Assembly (NCBI GenBank): GCA_946539765.1
Contig: CAMNHO010000006.1
Coordinates: 1-64,000, forward strand
DNA: 64,000 nt
DNA from: UBA4312 sp002394635
GTDB taxonomy: Bacteria > Bacillota_I > Bacilli_A > Erysipelotrichales > Erysipelotrichaceae
Direction: 5' to 3'
The position numbers and the translations under genes are program-made. Below are positions 24,757 to 32,392 of this stretch, piece by piece. Under the pieces are notes generated by a model, which was given only the letters and a program-made list of their open reading frames with translations, was not told the DNA's origin and did not search any database. How positions within the stretch are numbered: position 1 is the stretch's first letter; the number at the start of each line of letters is the position of its first letter.

Positions 24757-24976
24757 AACATTGATGTATATCAAAACAATGGAAGAAAAGAATTATCGCA
24801 TTGTATGGATCAGCCCATGGTTTCCTGTTCACTTATTGATAGAACAGATGCACAAAACACAGAATATGCATTTTGATCCATGCATCTATTGGGTGGAACA
24901 GAAGATGATTCTGGATCCATCCCGAACTTTAGAAGAAAACAAAGTAGTAAGTGGCGATCATCTGATCGTCCTATAA
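24749..24976 (+). CDS. YukD/EsaB-like ubiquitin-fold protein
   Basis: 75 aa. The size and the C-terminal pattern LDPSRTLEENKVVSGDHLIVL match the end of the YukD/EsaB beta-grasp fold, where a helix is followed by a short loop and a final strand. EsaB/YukD is a small cytosolic component needed for T7SSb assembly or substrate choice. It starts inside the end of essC and ends 9 bases before the first WXG100 gene. Assignment rests on length, pattern and position rather than a strong motif. Confidence 0.72.
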   Translation: MNETLMYIKTMEEKNYRIVWISPWFPVHLLIEQMHKTQNMHFDPCIYWVEQKMILDPSRTLEENKVVSGDHLIVL

Positions 24977-24985
24977 GGAGGAATT

Positions 24986-25282
24986 ATGCAAATCATTATT
25001 AACCCACAGGAGGTATATTCTGTTTCTGGTTATATGAAGCAAAAAGCTGAGGAATACAATCAGATCATAATGAAATTACAATCACAAATGCACCAGATGC
25101 AAAGCGTTTGGAGGGGAAAGGATAACAAAGCATTTATCGATAAATTAGATGCTTTTGGGCCTCAGTTAAAAAAAATTACAGCAGTGATCGAGCAGTATGC
25201 CAATTATCTTAATAAGAGTGCTGCTCAATATGAGCAATTACAGCAGGAACGTGCCAATGCAGCACGTACCCTTGCTGGATAG
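24986..25282 (+). CDS. WXG100-family secreted protein (EsxA-like)
   Basis: 98 aa, two amphipathic helices joined by the WXG turn (SVWRGKDNKAF, Trp about residue 45), the hallmark of ESAT-6/EsxA-like proteins that are exported by type VII systems as helical hairpin dimers. Length is typical (about 100 aa). It lacks a signal peptide, as expected. AAGGAGGAATT gives it one of the strongest ribosome sites in the operon, consistent with high expression. It is probably a core secreted component rather than a toxin. Confidence 0.93.
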   Translation: MQIIINPQEVYSVSGYMKQKAEEYNQIIMKLQSQMHQMQSVWRGKDNKAFIDKLDAFGPQLKKITAVIEQYANYLNKSAAQYEQLQQERANAARTLAG

Positions 25283-25291
25283 GAGAAAACA

Positions 25292-25579
25292 ATGCAGGGA
25301 TTACAAATTTCTTCAGAGGAGGTTTTACAGTATGCAAACCAACTACAGAATAATTCACAAGAGATTCAGGGAATCTTCCACGATGTATCTTTAAAAATGT
25401 CGAATATGGAACAAGTCTGGTCTTCACCAGCCTCATCTGCATTGATTGGGCAGTTTCATTCTTTAGAGCCGACATTTCAATCCTATATACAGGCGTTACA
25501 AGAATATGCAAAATTCTTAAAGAATACAGCTTCTCTTTATCAGGAGAATGAACAGAGCTTATCGAAAGGAATTCAATGA
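25292..25579 (+). CDS. Second WXG100-like protein with W-S-S instead of W-x-G
   Basis: 95 aa, the same helix-turn-helix pattern as its neighbour, with the turn QVWSSPASSAL: Trp kept and Gly replaced by Ser. Its C-terminal helix (YAKFLKNTASLYQENEQSL) parallels the neighbour's YANYLNKSAAQYEQLQQER, suggesting an old tandem duplication. It may be a heterodimer partner or a small targeting protein for the downstream effector. The gap to the previous gene is 9 bases and the stop overlaps the next small ORF (ATGA). Confidence 0.86.
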   Translation: MQGLQISSEEVLQYANQLQNNSQEIQGIFHDVSLKMSNMEQVWSSPASSALIGQFHSLEPTFQSYIQALQEYAKFLKNTASLYQENEQSLSKGIQ

Positions 25580-25728
25580 TTGAATACTATGCACAATTAC
25601 GTGCTTTATTAAGCCAGATTTCCGGCTCTTTACAAGGTAGTCGGGAAGAAATAGAAGGAGTGAATGCATGTATAGCGAAACTGCAACAGTTAATCTTTCT
25701 ACAATGTGAATCGGCCTATGAAGGTTGA
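25576..25728 (+). CDS. 50-residue helical ORF overlapping both neighbours
   Basis: It begins with the ATG of an ATGA overlap with the second WXG100 gene and encodes a 50-aa, mostly helical, mildly acidic peptide (MIEYYAQLRALLSQISGSLQ at its start). It ends 11 bases inside the following gene. It lacks its own ribosome site, so translation would be coupled. It resembles the first helix of LXG/YwqH-type proteins. It could be a small targeting factor, or the severed N-terminus of the downstream effector, which lies one frame away. Confidence 0.55.
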   Translation: MIEYYAQLRALLSQISGSLQGSREEIEGVNACIAKLQQLIFLQCESAYEG

Positions 25729-26503
25729 AACAGATCTGTATAGACAATTTGCGTTGGCATTACAGAATATGGATACGTATGGTATTCCATTCAAAAAACA
25801 GGATCAAATGAATAGGCATATTGAGATTGTGAATGGGATCCGACGATTATCGCATTTCTTTGAGCAGTCAGCGGGATTGTATGAAAATCTGGAACAACAG
25901 AACAAAACCAATAGCACATTAGGTCCCATCCCGGTTTCTAAAGACTTTAGCTGGGTTCCATCCTCTCAACAATCTTCCCATCATCTATATAAAACGTTTG
26001 ATGGCGCTTTGAGCCGAAAAACGTATACATATAATAATGATTATTTAAATGCTTCATTAAATGTGAATCTTGGAAGTGTAAGAGCCGAAGGAGAGATCGA
26101 GTATTCCGTTTGGAAAAATGGGAAAATCGATCCTTCTCTTGAAATAAATGCAGTTGCCACCATGTCTGTTCTTGATTTTACAGGTTATGTAGATGTCGGG
26201 AACACTTATCTTCATAACCAGACACGTGCAGAAGTACGAGTTGGAACAGTGTATGCAGATGCTCAAGTTATCTTATCGATGGAAGAGCAGACAGTGGATC
26301 TTGGTGTGGGGGCTTCTGCTATAAAAGGAGAAGTAGAATCTTCCTTTGATGTGTTTGGTATTCGTATCACACTTACAGGCACTGGTTCTGTGGGAAGTGC
26401 AGAAGCTAATATAACATATCATCATAAAAATAGAGAATGGGAATTCGGTTCAAAGCTTGGATTTATAGTAGGCCTTGGTTATAAGGTGAGAGTTGAATAC
26501 TAG
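25718..26503 (+). CDS. Candidate type VII effector/cargo: short helical N-terminus plus beta-rich C-terminal domain
   Basis: 261 aa from ATG 25718 (an in-frame GTG at 25706 is possible; neither has a ribosome site). Residues 1-75 are helical, then a linker, then ~170 residues of alternating Val/Ala/Gly-rich strands. Examples are NASLNVNLGSVRAEGEIEY, GVGASAIKGEVESSF and GTGSVGSAEANITY, ending EFGSKLGFIVGLGYKVRVEY. Such Gly/Ala-rich strand repeats occur in large secreted polymorphic-toxin-type proteins of Bacillota. There is no signal peptide and no recognisable catalytic motif. Position between WXG100 genes and DUF4176 suggests a secreted substrate. Role not proven. Confidence 0.6.
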   Translation: MKVETDLYRQFALALQNMDTYGIPFKKQDQMNRHIEIVNGIRRLSHFFEQSAGLYENLEQQNKTNSTLGPIPVSKDFSWVPSSQQSSHHLYKTFDGALSRKTYTYNNDYLNASLNVNLGSVRAEGEIEYSVWKNGKIDPSLEINAVATMSVLDFTGYVDVGNTYLHNQTRAEVRVGTVYADAQVILSMEEQTVDLGVGASAIKGEVESSFDVFGIRITLTGTGSVGSAEANITYHHKNREWEFGSKLGFIVGLGYKVRVEY

Positions 26504-26516
26504 AATGGAGGTTATA

Positions 26517-26807
26517 ATGAAAAAATTTTTACCTTTAGGTACCGTTGTCACCTTAAAAAAAGGAAAGAAACGATTAATGATAGTTGGGCGTTTACAAAAC
26601 CAGGTGGGGAAAAATATTGTTTATGATTATTCTGCGGTACTTTGGCCGGAAGGAGCTATAGATTCCCATCATTTCTATCTTTTTAATCATGAAGATGTAC
26701 ATTGCCTGTACTATATTGGTCTGCAGGATATTGAAGAGTTTAATTATCGATTTATACTCGATGAACAAGTAAATAAAGATACGAAGAAGGAAACTGGTGA
26801 CATGTAA
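26517..26807 (+). CDS. DUF4176 protein, type VII accessory/chaperone candidate
   Basis: 96 aa. The pattern LPLGTVVTLKKGKKRLMIVGR, YDYSAVLWPEG and FNHEDVHCLYYIGLQDIEEFNYRF matches the DUF4176 family, which is repeatedly encoded beside LXG-type effectors of T7SSb systems and is thought to help a cognate effector. Cytosolic, no membrane segment. ATG 26517 follows GGAGGT by 4 bases; an upstream in-frame TTG at 26493 overlaps the previous gene. It is the last gene of the operon and its stop lies in the terminator hairpin. Confidence 0.82.
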   Translation: MKKFLPLGTVVTLKKGKKRLMIVGRLQNQVGKNIVYDYSAVLWPEGAIDSHHFYLFNHEDVHCLYYIGLQDIEEFNYRFILDEQVNKDTKKETGDM

Positions 26808-26824
26808 GTCATCAGTTTTCTTTG
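26791..26824 (+). terminator. Intrinsic terminator of the type VII operon
   Basis: AAACTGGTGAC / GTCATCAGTTT (11-bp stem with one G-T type pair) spans the stop codon and is followed by TTCTTTG. Confidence 0.75.
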
Positions 26825-26883
26825 TGTGATGGATATGGTGTCCATGAGTCGGGTATTGTTTTCAGAAGGGCCTAAAGAGGGAA

Positions 26884-26917
26884 ATAAAAGACCGACCGGA
26901 ACTGGTCGATCTTTTGC
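26884..26917. terminator. Bidirectional terminator-like hairpin between convergent units
   Basis: AAAAGACCGACC / GGTCGATCTTTT (one mismatch) with a 6-nt loop has A and T runs in the stem base. It probably ends the foldase transcript coming from the minus strand. Confidence 0.65.
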
Positions 26918-26994
26918 CCACGAATCTGGATTGTTCTGCTCTCTGTGTTTCTGCCACATTATTGACGAGAGGTTCTAAATAATTTTACGATTTA

Positions 26995-27885
26995 CTATTC
27001 TTCGGTTTCAGAGAATTCCGGGTATTTCACAAGATATTCTGGTGTATCCACACGCATGTAATCAAAGATGTATTGATCATGAATATCAAAGTTGTTCTGC
27101 TTCAGATAGAAGGACAGGCAATCGCTGGCAAACTGCATATTGGTTACCAGTGTATTTTTTAATTGCTCAGTCAGATCATCGTAGTTATTTGTTACCAGGA
27201 TGGCAACAAAAGCATTTTGGCTGGTGCCGCTTTCATAGGTAAATACTTCATCAACCAGACCGGTTTTTTCCTGTTTAGCTAATGTATTGATCAAGCGGTT
27301 TGGAACATTAGAACTTGTGGTAATCAACGTTTCTTGATCACTGAAGCTGGCAGATTCACTTTTATACTCTTTAAACACGTCTTCTTGCTTTTTTCCATCC
27401 TTTAATGATTGCAAAGCTTTTTTTGCCGTCTTTTCATCGTCACATTGCAGGATGATTGCCAAAGAAGGTTTATATTCTTTTTGAATTTCTTTTTTATTGT
27501 CTTTGAAATACTGATCGATCAAGGCTTCTGATTGAACACTTGGTACTAAAATCTGATTAATATACTGTTCTTTAGTATATCCGTTTTCTTCCAGCGTTTT
27601 GTCAAAATCTTCATAACCCTCTGCATATGTATTGAATCTTTCTTCCGCTTTTTTCTTAATTTCATCATCCGTACCGATGACCTTGTCATATATCTTCTGT
27701 TCGGTAAGAGCCATAGTGGTGGTGGAACCATCGGCTTTTTTCATAATCTGATACACATCATTCTTTGTATAAGTCACATTCCCGATGGTCATCATTTTTT
27801 CATCTGGCTTTTGTACGGACGTTGTATGCCCAGTGCAGGCACTTAATAACAAAACGCCTGCCAATAATAAATTCTTCTTTTTCAT
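26995..27885 (-). CDS. PrsA/SurA-like foldase lipoprotein
   Basis: 296 aa. A lipoprotein signal peptide ends in LSAC (lipobox Cys about 17), so the mature protein is lipid-anchored outside the membrane. The body has the helical SurA/trigger-type N-domain (for example TYTKNDVYQIM and EERFNTYAEGY) and a degenerate parvulin-like region. PrsA-type proteins fold exported proteins. It directly follows a related protein; its ATG overlaps that gene's stop (TAATG). The pair is probably co-translated and may help fold exported wall or secretion proteins. Confidence 0.82.
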   Translation of the reverse strand: MKKKNLLLAGVLLLSACTGHTTSVQKPDEKMMTIGNVTYTKNDVYQIMKKADGSTTTMALTEQKIYDKVIGTDDEIKKKAEERFNTYAEGYEDFDKTLEENGYTKEQYINQILVPSVQSEALIDQYFKDNKKEIQKEYKPSLAIILQCDDEKTAKKALQSLKDGKKQEDVFKEYKSESASFSDQETLITTSSNVPNRLINTLAKQEKTGLVDEVFTYESGTSQNAFVAILVTNNYDDLTEQLKNTLVTNMQFASDCLSFYLKQNNFDIHDQYIFDYMRVDTPEYLVKYPEFSETEE

Positions 27886-28955
27886 TATTCAGCCACTCCT
27901 TCCGCTGTTTCCGCATTTGTGTCTTCCTGTTCGGAATCGGAAGTCTCTTCTTTTTTCGTCTGCTGCTTTTTAATGTATTCTTCTATCTTATTTTGAACGT
28001 CTTTGTTGTTAAATTTGATTTTTAGTTTTGAAGCCTGCTGCTGAACGATCGTTTCTTCTAATCCGTTGTTGTAGGTGATGATCGCATATAATAGCTGATC
28101 ATGTGCCGTTTCGTTTTTTGAATTATAGATCGTTTTAATATCGGTTTCTTCCACATAAACGCGGTACAGATAACTAGCTCCTGTCGTTGTATCAGTTACG
28201 GTAATCCAATCGCTGGTTTCACCTTTTTTTAATTTGGTTGCTGCTTCAATGACAGCTTGATTCAACGTAGAGTCCGATGAATCTATATACCCGTAAAAGC
28301 CCTTGTTTCCAGCTGTTGTAGAGTCTTCAGAAAACGCAGTTGCGGTTTCTGCAAAAGATTGTTTTGCCAGCGATTTGTCTATATTATCCTTTTTCTTTTG
28401 CTCATCTTCTGTCAATTCTTCAGGATTTGTAACATTAATATAGAGCAAGGAAATTGTCCGTCCGTTTTTATCCTGCAAAGGTTTTATCAGTTCATCGAAA
28501 TGATCACTCACATATTTTTCATTTAATGATTTTTGTTTTACGGTCATCAGACAATAATCATCCAGTTGTTCGGCACTACTGTATCCATAGGTAGCCAGTT
28601 CCTTTTCTAGAATGATTTCGTAATGATCAGCACTTTGTTGTTTGGCATAGGCTGTGATGTTATCCGCCATTTTTTTAGCTTCTGTTTTCATCTCGTCTGT
28701 TTCTTTCACAGATTGTCCTACGACTTCATTACGATACATGTTATATAGAAGCTCATCATTGTTCTTTGATAATTCTGTGTACAGATCATCGGCGCTCACA
28801 TCGCCACTATCGCTGGTTGCAACAATTTGTTGTCCGTTTTTTGATAGTTCTTTAATGTTATATTTGTTGGTATCATACACATAAAAAGAAATGGCACCAA
28901 TGATTCCTAATGCAATTAATACCACAAACCAGTTCTCTTTTAGTTTTTCTAACAT
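27885..28955 (-). CDS. PrsA-like peptidyl-prolyl isomerase with N-terminal membrane anchor
   Basis: 356 aa. Residues 10-27 (FVVLIALGIIGAISFYVY) form an uncleaved anchor without a lipobox Cys. The body has a SurA-N-like helical part and a parvulin-type region with GRTISLLYINV, FAETATAFSEDSTTAGNKGFYGYI and GETSDWITV. The C-terminus is a Glu/Asp/Lys-rich tail. It acts outside the membrane on exported proteins. AAGGAGG lies 9 bases before the ATG and a good promoter lies upstream. It is the first gene of a two-gene operon. Confidence 0.83.
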   Translation of the reverse strand: MLEKLKENWFVVLIALGIIGAISFYVYDTNKYNIKELSKNGQQIVATSDSGDVSADDLYTELSKNNDELLYNMYRNEVVGQSVKETDEMKTEAKKMADNITAYAKQQSADHYEIILEKELATYGYSSAEQLDDYCLMTVKQKSLNEKYVSDHFDELIKPLQDKNGRTISLLYINVTNPEELTEDEQKKKDNIDKSLAKQSFAETATAFSEDSTTAGNKGFYGYIDSSDSTLNQAVIEAATKLKKGETSDWITVTDTTTGASYLYRVYVEETDIKTIYNSKNETAHDQLLYAIITYNNGLEETIVQQQASKLKIKFNNKDVQNKIEEYIKKQQTKKEETSDSEQEDTNAETAEGVAE

Positions 28956-28983
28956 GAGTAAACCTCCTTACGAGCCAACTCAA

Positions 28984-29012
28984 ATTATACGAGATATGCG
29001 AGTAAAATGCAA
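28984..29012 (-). promoter_or_regulatory. Promoter of the foldase operon
   Basis: On the minus strand: TTGCAT, a 17-bp spacer, TATAAT (perfect -10). Confidence 0.6.
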
Positions 29013-29033
29013 TGAATGATGAGTGCGTAATCG

Positions 29034-29062
29034 TTGAGATTTATAACAAACTCTGTTATGAT
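29034..29062 (+). promoter_or_regulatory. Promoter of the suf operon
   Basis: TTGAGA (29034-29039), a 17-bp spacer, TATGAT (29057-29062), about 26 bases before the sufC ATG. No Fe-S regulator site is recognised. Confidence 0.6.
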
Positions 29063-29088
29063 TAGGCAGTGAAAAGAGGAGTGCTAAT

Positions 29089-29907
29089 ATGACAAAACTA
29101 GTCATTAAAGACTTGTATGTATCAGTCGAAGACAAAGAAATATTAAAGGGTGTAAACTTAACCATTCAATCAGGGGAAAAACATGCTTTGATGGGACCTA
29201 ATGGTAATGGAAAAAGTACATTGCTGGCGGCCATCATGGGAAACCCTAAATATACAGTCACCAGTGGTTCAATAACCCTGGATGGCAAAGATGTTTGCGG
29301 TATGTCTGTCGATGAAAGAAGTAAGGCAGGATTGTTTCTTGGAATGCAATACCCCGCTGAAATTTCAGGGGTTACTAATTCAGATTTTTTAAGAAGTGCG
29401 ATCAATGCGCGTCTGGATCAGCCGATAAGCCTGTTTAAATTTATTAAACAGATGGATCGTGCCATTCAACAGCTTGATATGAGCCCAGATCTAGCCCATC
29501 GTTTTTTAAATGACGGCTTCAGCGGTGGAGAAAAGAAACGAAATGAAATTGTACAGATGATGATGCTAAAACCAGCCATTGCCATGCTGGATGAAATAGA
29601 TTCCGGGTTGGATGTCGATGCCTTGCGAATTGTCAGTGATGCCATCGATCAATGTCAGAAAGAAGTGGATACTGGATTGCTGATTGTCAGTCACTATGCC
29701 CGTTTCTATGAATATTTAAAACCGACATATGCTCATGTCCTTATGGATGGACGTATTGTGGTCAGTGGTGATGCAACGTTAGTAGAACGTGTTGATCAAG
29801 AAGGCTATGAATGGATCGAAAATGAGTACCATATCAAAGCCGTAAAGGAAGAGAAGAAAAAACAGCCGGTTTCTTTGGGAAGCTGTGCTGTCAAGCAAGG
29901 GGTATAG
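29089..29907 (+). CDS. sufC: Fe-S cluster assembly ATPase SufC
   Basis: 272-aa soluble ABC-type ATPase of the SUF scaffold. Walker A is GPNGNGKST (about 37-45), the signature is FSGGEKKRNE, Walker B is AIAMLDEIDSGLD, and a conserved His lies in SHYAR. It partners SufB and SufD to load or release Fe-S clusters. Slightly longer than usual (about 250), owing to a Lys-rich tail ending in SCAVKQGV. It opens the sufCDSUB operon, with GAGGAGTGCTAAT before the ATG. Confidence 0.96.
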   Translation: MTKLVIKDLYVSVEDKEILKGVNLTIQSGEKHALMGPNGNGKSTLLAAIMGNPKYTVTSGSITLDGKDVCGMSVDERSKAGLFLGMQYPAEISGVTNSDFLRSAINARLDQPISLFKFIKQMDRAIQQLDMSPDLAHRFLNDGFSGGEKKRNEIVQMMMLKPAIAMLDEIDSGLDVDALRIVSDAIDQCQKEVDTGLLIVSHYARFYEYLKPTYAHVLMDGRIVVSGDATLVERVDQEGYEWIENEYHIKAVKEEKKKQPVSLGSCAVKQGV

Positions 29908-29910
29908 AAT

Positions 29911-30717
29911 ATGGAAGAGATACTAAAAGATCGGTTTACAAAATCTGTCTCTATCTCTTCGGAGCACGTTTGCCGTTATATAACCGAGCCCTTCAGTCAA
30001 GGCAGCCTGTTTATTGTCCTTGAAGAAGAATCCTCCTCGGTTGAATTGGATATTGATGTAAAAGAGAATGCACAGTTAAAAGTGTTTATCTATAATAAAG
30101 CTGTCAATCCAATGACCGGTGATTTTCACGTTACTGTAGGCAGAGATGCTTATTGTCAGTTTGCGTTATTAGATATGGAAGCTGTTCCGTTTCATTTTAA
30201 ACAGGTTGTAACATTGGACCAGCCGGGTGCAGAGTTTGAAGTGTCAACAGCGCAGCTATGTCTGAAGAATTGTGAAAAAAAGGGGGATATTGAGGTTCGG
30301 CATTGTGCCGCAAATACCAAAGGGGAAATAAAAAATTTTGCTGTTTTAATGAATAAAGGGTCATATGATATGGTTGCCAATGGTAATATCAAAAAAGGTT
30401 GTGTTGATGCAGCCAGCCATCAGGCAACTCGTGTGCTGACTTTGGGGAAGGGACATAAAGCACGTGTCATTCCTCTGTTGCTGATTGATGAAAATGAGGT
30501 AAAAGCCAGTCATGCTCTGACGATTGGTCAGCCAAACGACGAACAGTTATATTATTTGCAGTCTCGAGGATTAACGAATCAACAGGCAATTGGATTGCTG
30601 AGTGTCGGCTATTTTCTGCCTGTTCTGAAGCTTATCGAAGATGAAGAACTTCGTACTAAGTTGCAGACCGAAATGGAGATCAAGGTGGGATTATATGGAC
30701 AGCAATCAGATTCGTAA
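29911..30717 (+). CDS. sufD: SufD-type Fe-S assembly protein (short form)
   Basis: 268 aa. The C-terminal part carries the SufB/SufD beta-helix core (for example GKGHKARVIPLLLIDENEVKASHALTIGQPNDEQLYYLQSRGLTNQQA). It is much shorter than E. coli SufD (about 420), lacking most of the N-terminal helical region, a reduction common in Bacillota. It forms part of the SufBC(D) scaffold. It starts 3 bases after sufC, and its end overlaps the start of sufS by 23 bases. Confidence 0.9.
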   Translation: MEEILKDRFTKSVSISSEHVCRYITEPFSQGSLFIVLEEESSSVELDIDVKENAQLKVFIYNKAVNPMTGDFHVTVGRDAYCQFALLDMEAVPFHFKQVVTLDQPGAEFEVSTAQLCLKNCEKKGDIEVRHCAANTKGEIKNFAVLMNKGSYDMVANGNIKKGCVDAASHQATRVLTLGKGHKARVIPLLLIDENEVKASHALTIGQPNDEQLYYLQSRGLTNQQAIGLLSVGYFLPVLKLIEDEELRTKLQTEMEIKVGLYGQQSDS

Positions 30718-31930
30718 GGATTTTCCGATTTTAAAGAGGACCATGTCCGATCATCCATTGATTTATATGGATAATAGTGCCACAACCTTAAAACCACGAC
30801 CAGTCATTGATGCAGTTATGAATTATTATACTTATTTAGGCGCCAATGCTCACCGCGGAGATTATGAAATGAGCGCGCAGGTTGATCAAGCTTTTGAGGG
30901 AGCCAGAAAAACAGCTCAAAAATTTATTAACGCAAAGTATACCGAGGAAATTGTTTTTACCTCTGGCTCAACACAAGGGCTAAATGAAGTGGCTTTGATG
31001 CTGGCTCACGATAAACTGAAAGATGGCGATGTGATTTTGACGGATGAAGCGGAACATGCTTCAAGCATTTTGCCATGGATGATGGCCTCTAAGAGATTGG
31101 AGATCCGTTATATTCCATTGGATGATCAAGGAAAAATCACAATGGAAAATGTTAGAAAAGTAATGGATGAAACAGTTAAGGTTATTTGTGTGGCTCACGT
31201 ATCCAACGTTCTTGGCTTTGAAGCACCTGTAAAAGAAATGGCTGCATTAGCTCATTCCTATGGTGCATATATGATCGTAGACGGTGCGCAGAGTGCTCCT
31301 CATTTACCGATCGATGTTCAAGATATGGACATGGACTTTTTTGTTCTTTCAGCTCATAAAATGTGCGGGCCAACCGGCATCGGTATTCTTTATGGAAAAA
31401 AAGATTTGCTTGAAAGCTTAAATCCGGTGTATTACGGTGGAGAATCCAATGCGCGTTTCTATAAAAACGGGGTAGTGACCTTAAAACATACACCTTGGAA
31501 ATTTGAAAGTGGAACCCAGCCAATCGAAGGTGCTATAGGCATGGCAGCTGCCATGGACTATTTGACAGCTATCGGAAAAGAGAACATTCATGCTTATGAA
31601 TGGGAACTGAAACAATACTTTTTATCAAAAGTGGAAAAAATGGATACGATCAAACTATACAATGCGACGTCACAATCGGGCATTTGCACATTTAACGTTT
31701 TAGATCATGGCAAGCTGATACCAGCGCAGGATGTTGCCAGTTTTTTGAACACTAAGGGAATAGCGGTCCGAAGCGGACAGCATTGCGCTAAACTTTTGCC
31801 GGATGTCATCGGTGCTTTTGGGACATGCCGGGCTAGCTTTTATATTTATAACACAAAAGAAGAAATTGATACATTGGTGGAGGCTTTACAGGAAGCAACA
31901 TTGGAAAATTGTGTCAACATTTTTTTCTGA
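30695..31930 (+). CDS. sufS: Cysteine desulfurase SufS
   Basis: 411-aa PLP enzyme that takes sulfur from cysteine for Fe-S assembly. The PLP lysine lies in LSAHKMCGPTG, and the catalytic Cys in the RSGQHCAKL loop is that of group II (SufS) desulfurases. The N-terminus (IRKDFPILKRTM, YMDNSATTLKP) is typical. ATG 30695 follows AAGGTGGG; earlier in-frame codons lie deep in sufD. SufU encoded next is the usual sulfur acceptor of SufS in Gram-positives. Confidence 0.95.
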   Translation: MDSNQIRKDFPILKRTMSDHPLIYMDNSATTLKPRPVIDAVMNYYTYLGANAHRGDYEMSAQVDQAFEGARKTAQKFINAKYTEEIVFTSGSTQGLNEVALMLAHDKLKDGDVILTDEAEHASSILPWMMASKRLEIRYIPLDDQGKITMENVRKVMDETVKVICVAHVSNVLGFEAPVKEMAALAHSYGAYMIVDGAQSAPHLPIDVQDMDMDFFVLSAHKMCGPTGIGILYGKKDLLESLNPVYYGGESNARFYKNGVVTLKHTPWKFESGTQPIEGAIGMAAAMDYLTAIGKENIHAYEWELKQYFLSKVEKMDTIKLYNATSQSGICTFNVLDHGKLIPAQDVASFLNTKGIAVRSGQHCAKLLPDVIGAFGTCRASFYIYNTKEEIDTLVEALQEATLENCVNIFF

Positions 31931-31945
31931 CAGGAGGAATCGGTT

Positions 31946-32392
31946 ATGACAGAAATAGATCCGCAATTCATGCGGCAGATTATTATGGATCATTATGAGT
32001 ATCCTCGAAATCATGAATTAACAAAAGATAAAAAATACAAGTTTGTTCATATGGATAGTGACTCCTGTATTGATGATATTACTGTAGAAGCAGATATTGA
32101 AGATGGTGTAATCAAAGATGTACGCTTTGATGGTATTGCCTGTACGATATCTACTGCTTCGACTTCCATCATGACAGAACTTGTAAAAGGCAAGTCCATT
32201 GCCGAAGCCAAAGAAATTATGGATAATTATTTTGCGATGGTGGATCAAAGAGGATATGACGAAAACCTTCTTGAAGAAGCAATTGCTTTTAAAAACGTAG
32301 GTCGGCAGGCGAATCGGATCGGTTGTGCAACAATCGGCTGGAAGGCCTTGCGACAGATGATAGAAGAAAGCGAGGAAACCTCCAATGAGTGA
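31946..32392 (+). CDS. sufU: SufU sulfur-transfer protein
   Basis: 148 aa of the IscU/SufU fold. The three expected Cys are present: DSDSCIDDI, GIACTISTAS and NRIGCATIGW. In Gram-positives SufU is a zinc-dependent sulfur acceptor from SufS that passes persulfide to SufBCD. Length is normal and GGAGGAATCGGTT precedes the start. It overlaps sufB by 8 bases. Confidence 0.94.
   Translation: MTEIDPQFMRQIIMDHYEYPRNHELTKDKKYKFVHMDSDSCIDDITVEADIEDGVIKDVRFDGIACTISTASTSIMTELVKGKSIAEAKEIMDNYFAMVDQRGYDENLLEEAIAFKNVGRQANRIGCATIGWKALRQMIEESEETSNE

Noticed and set aside
26744..26959. Minus-strand open frame between the type VII operon and the foldases
   Set aside because: It covers two terminator hairpins and the end of DUF4176 and has no ribosome site or recognisable composition.
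27765..28025. Plus-strand open frame opposite the foldase genes
   Set aside because: It is antisense to two well-supported genes and composed of low-complexity Phe/Leu/Arg residues.
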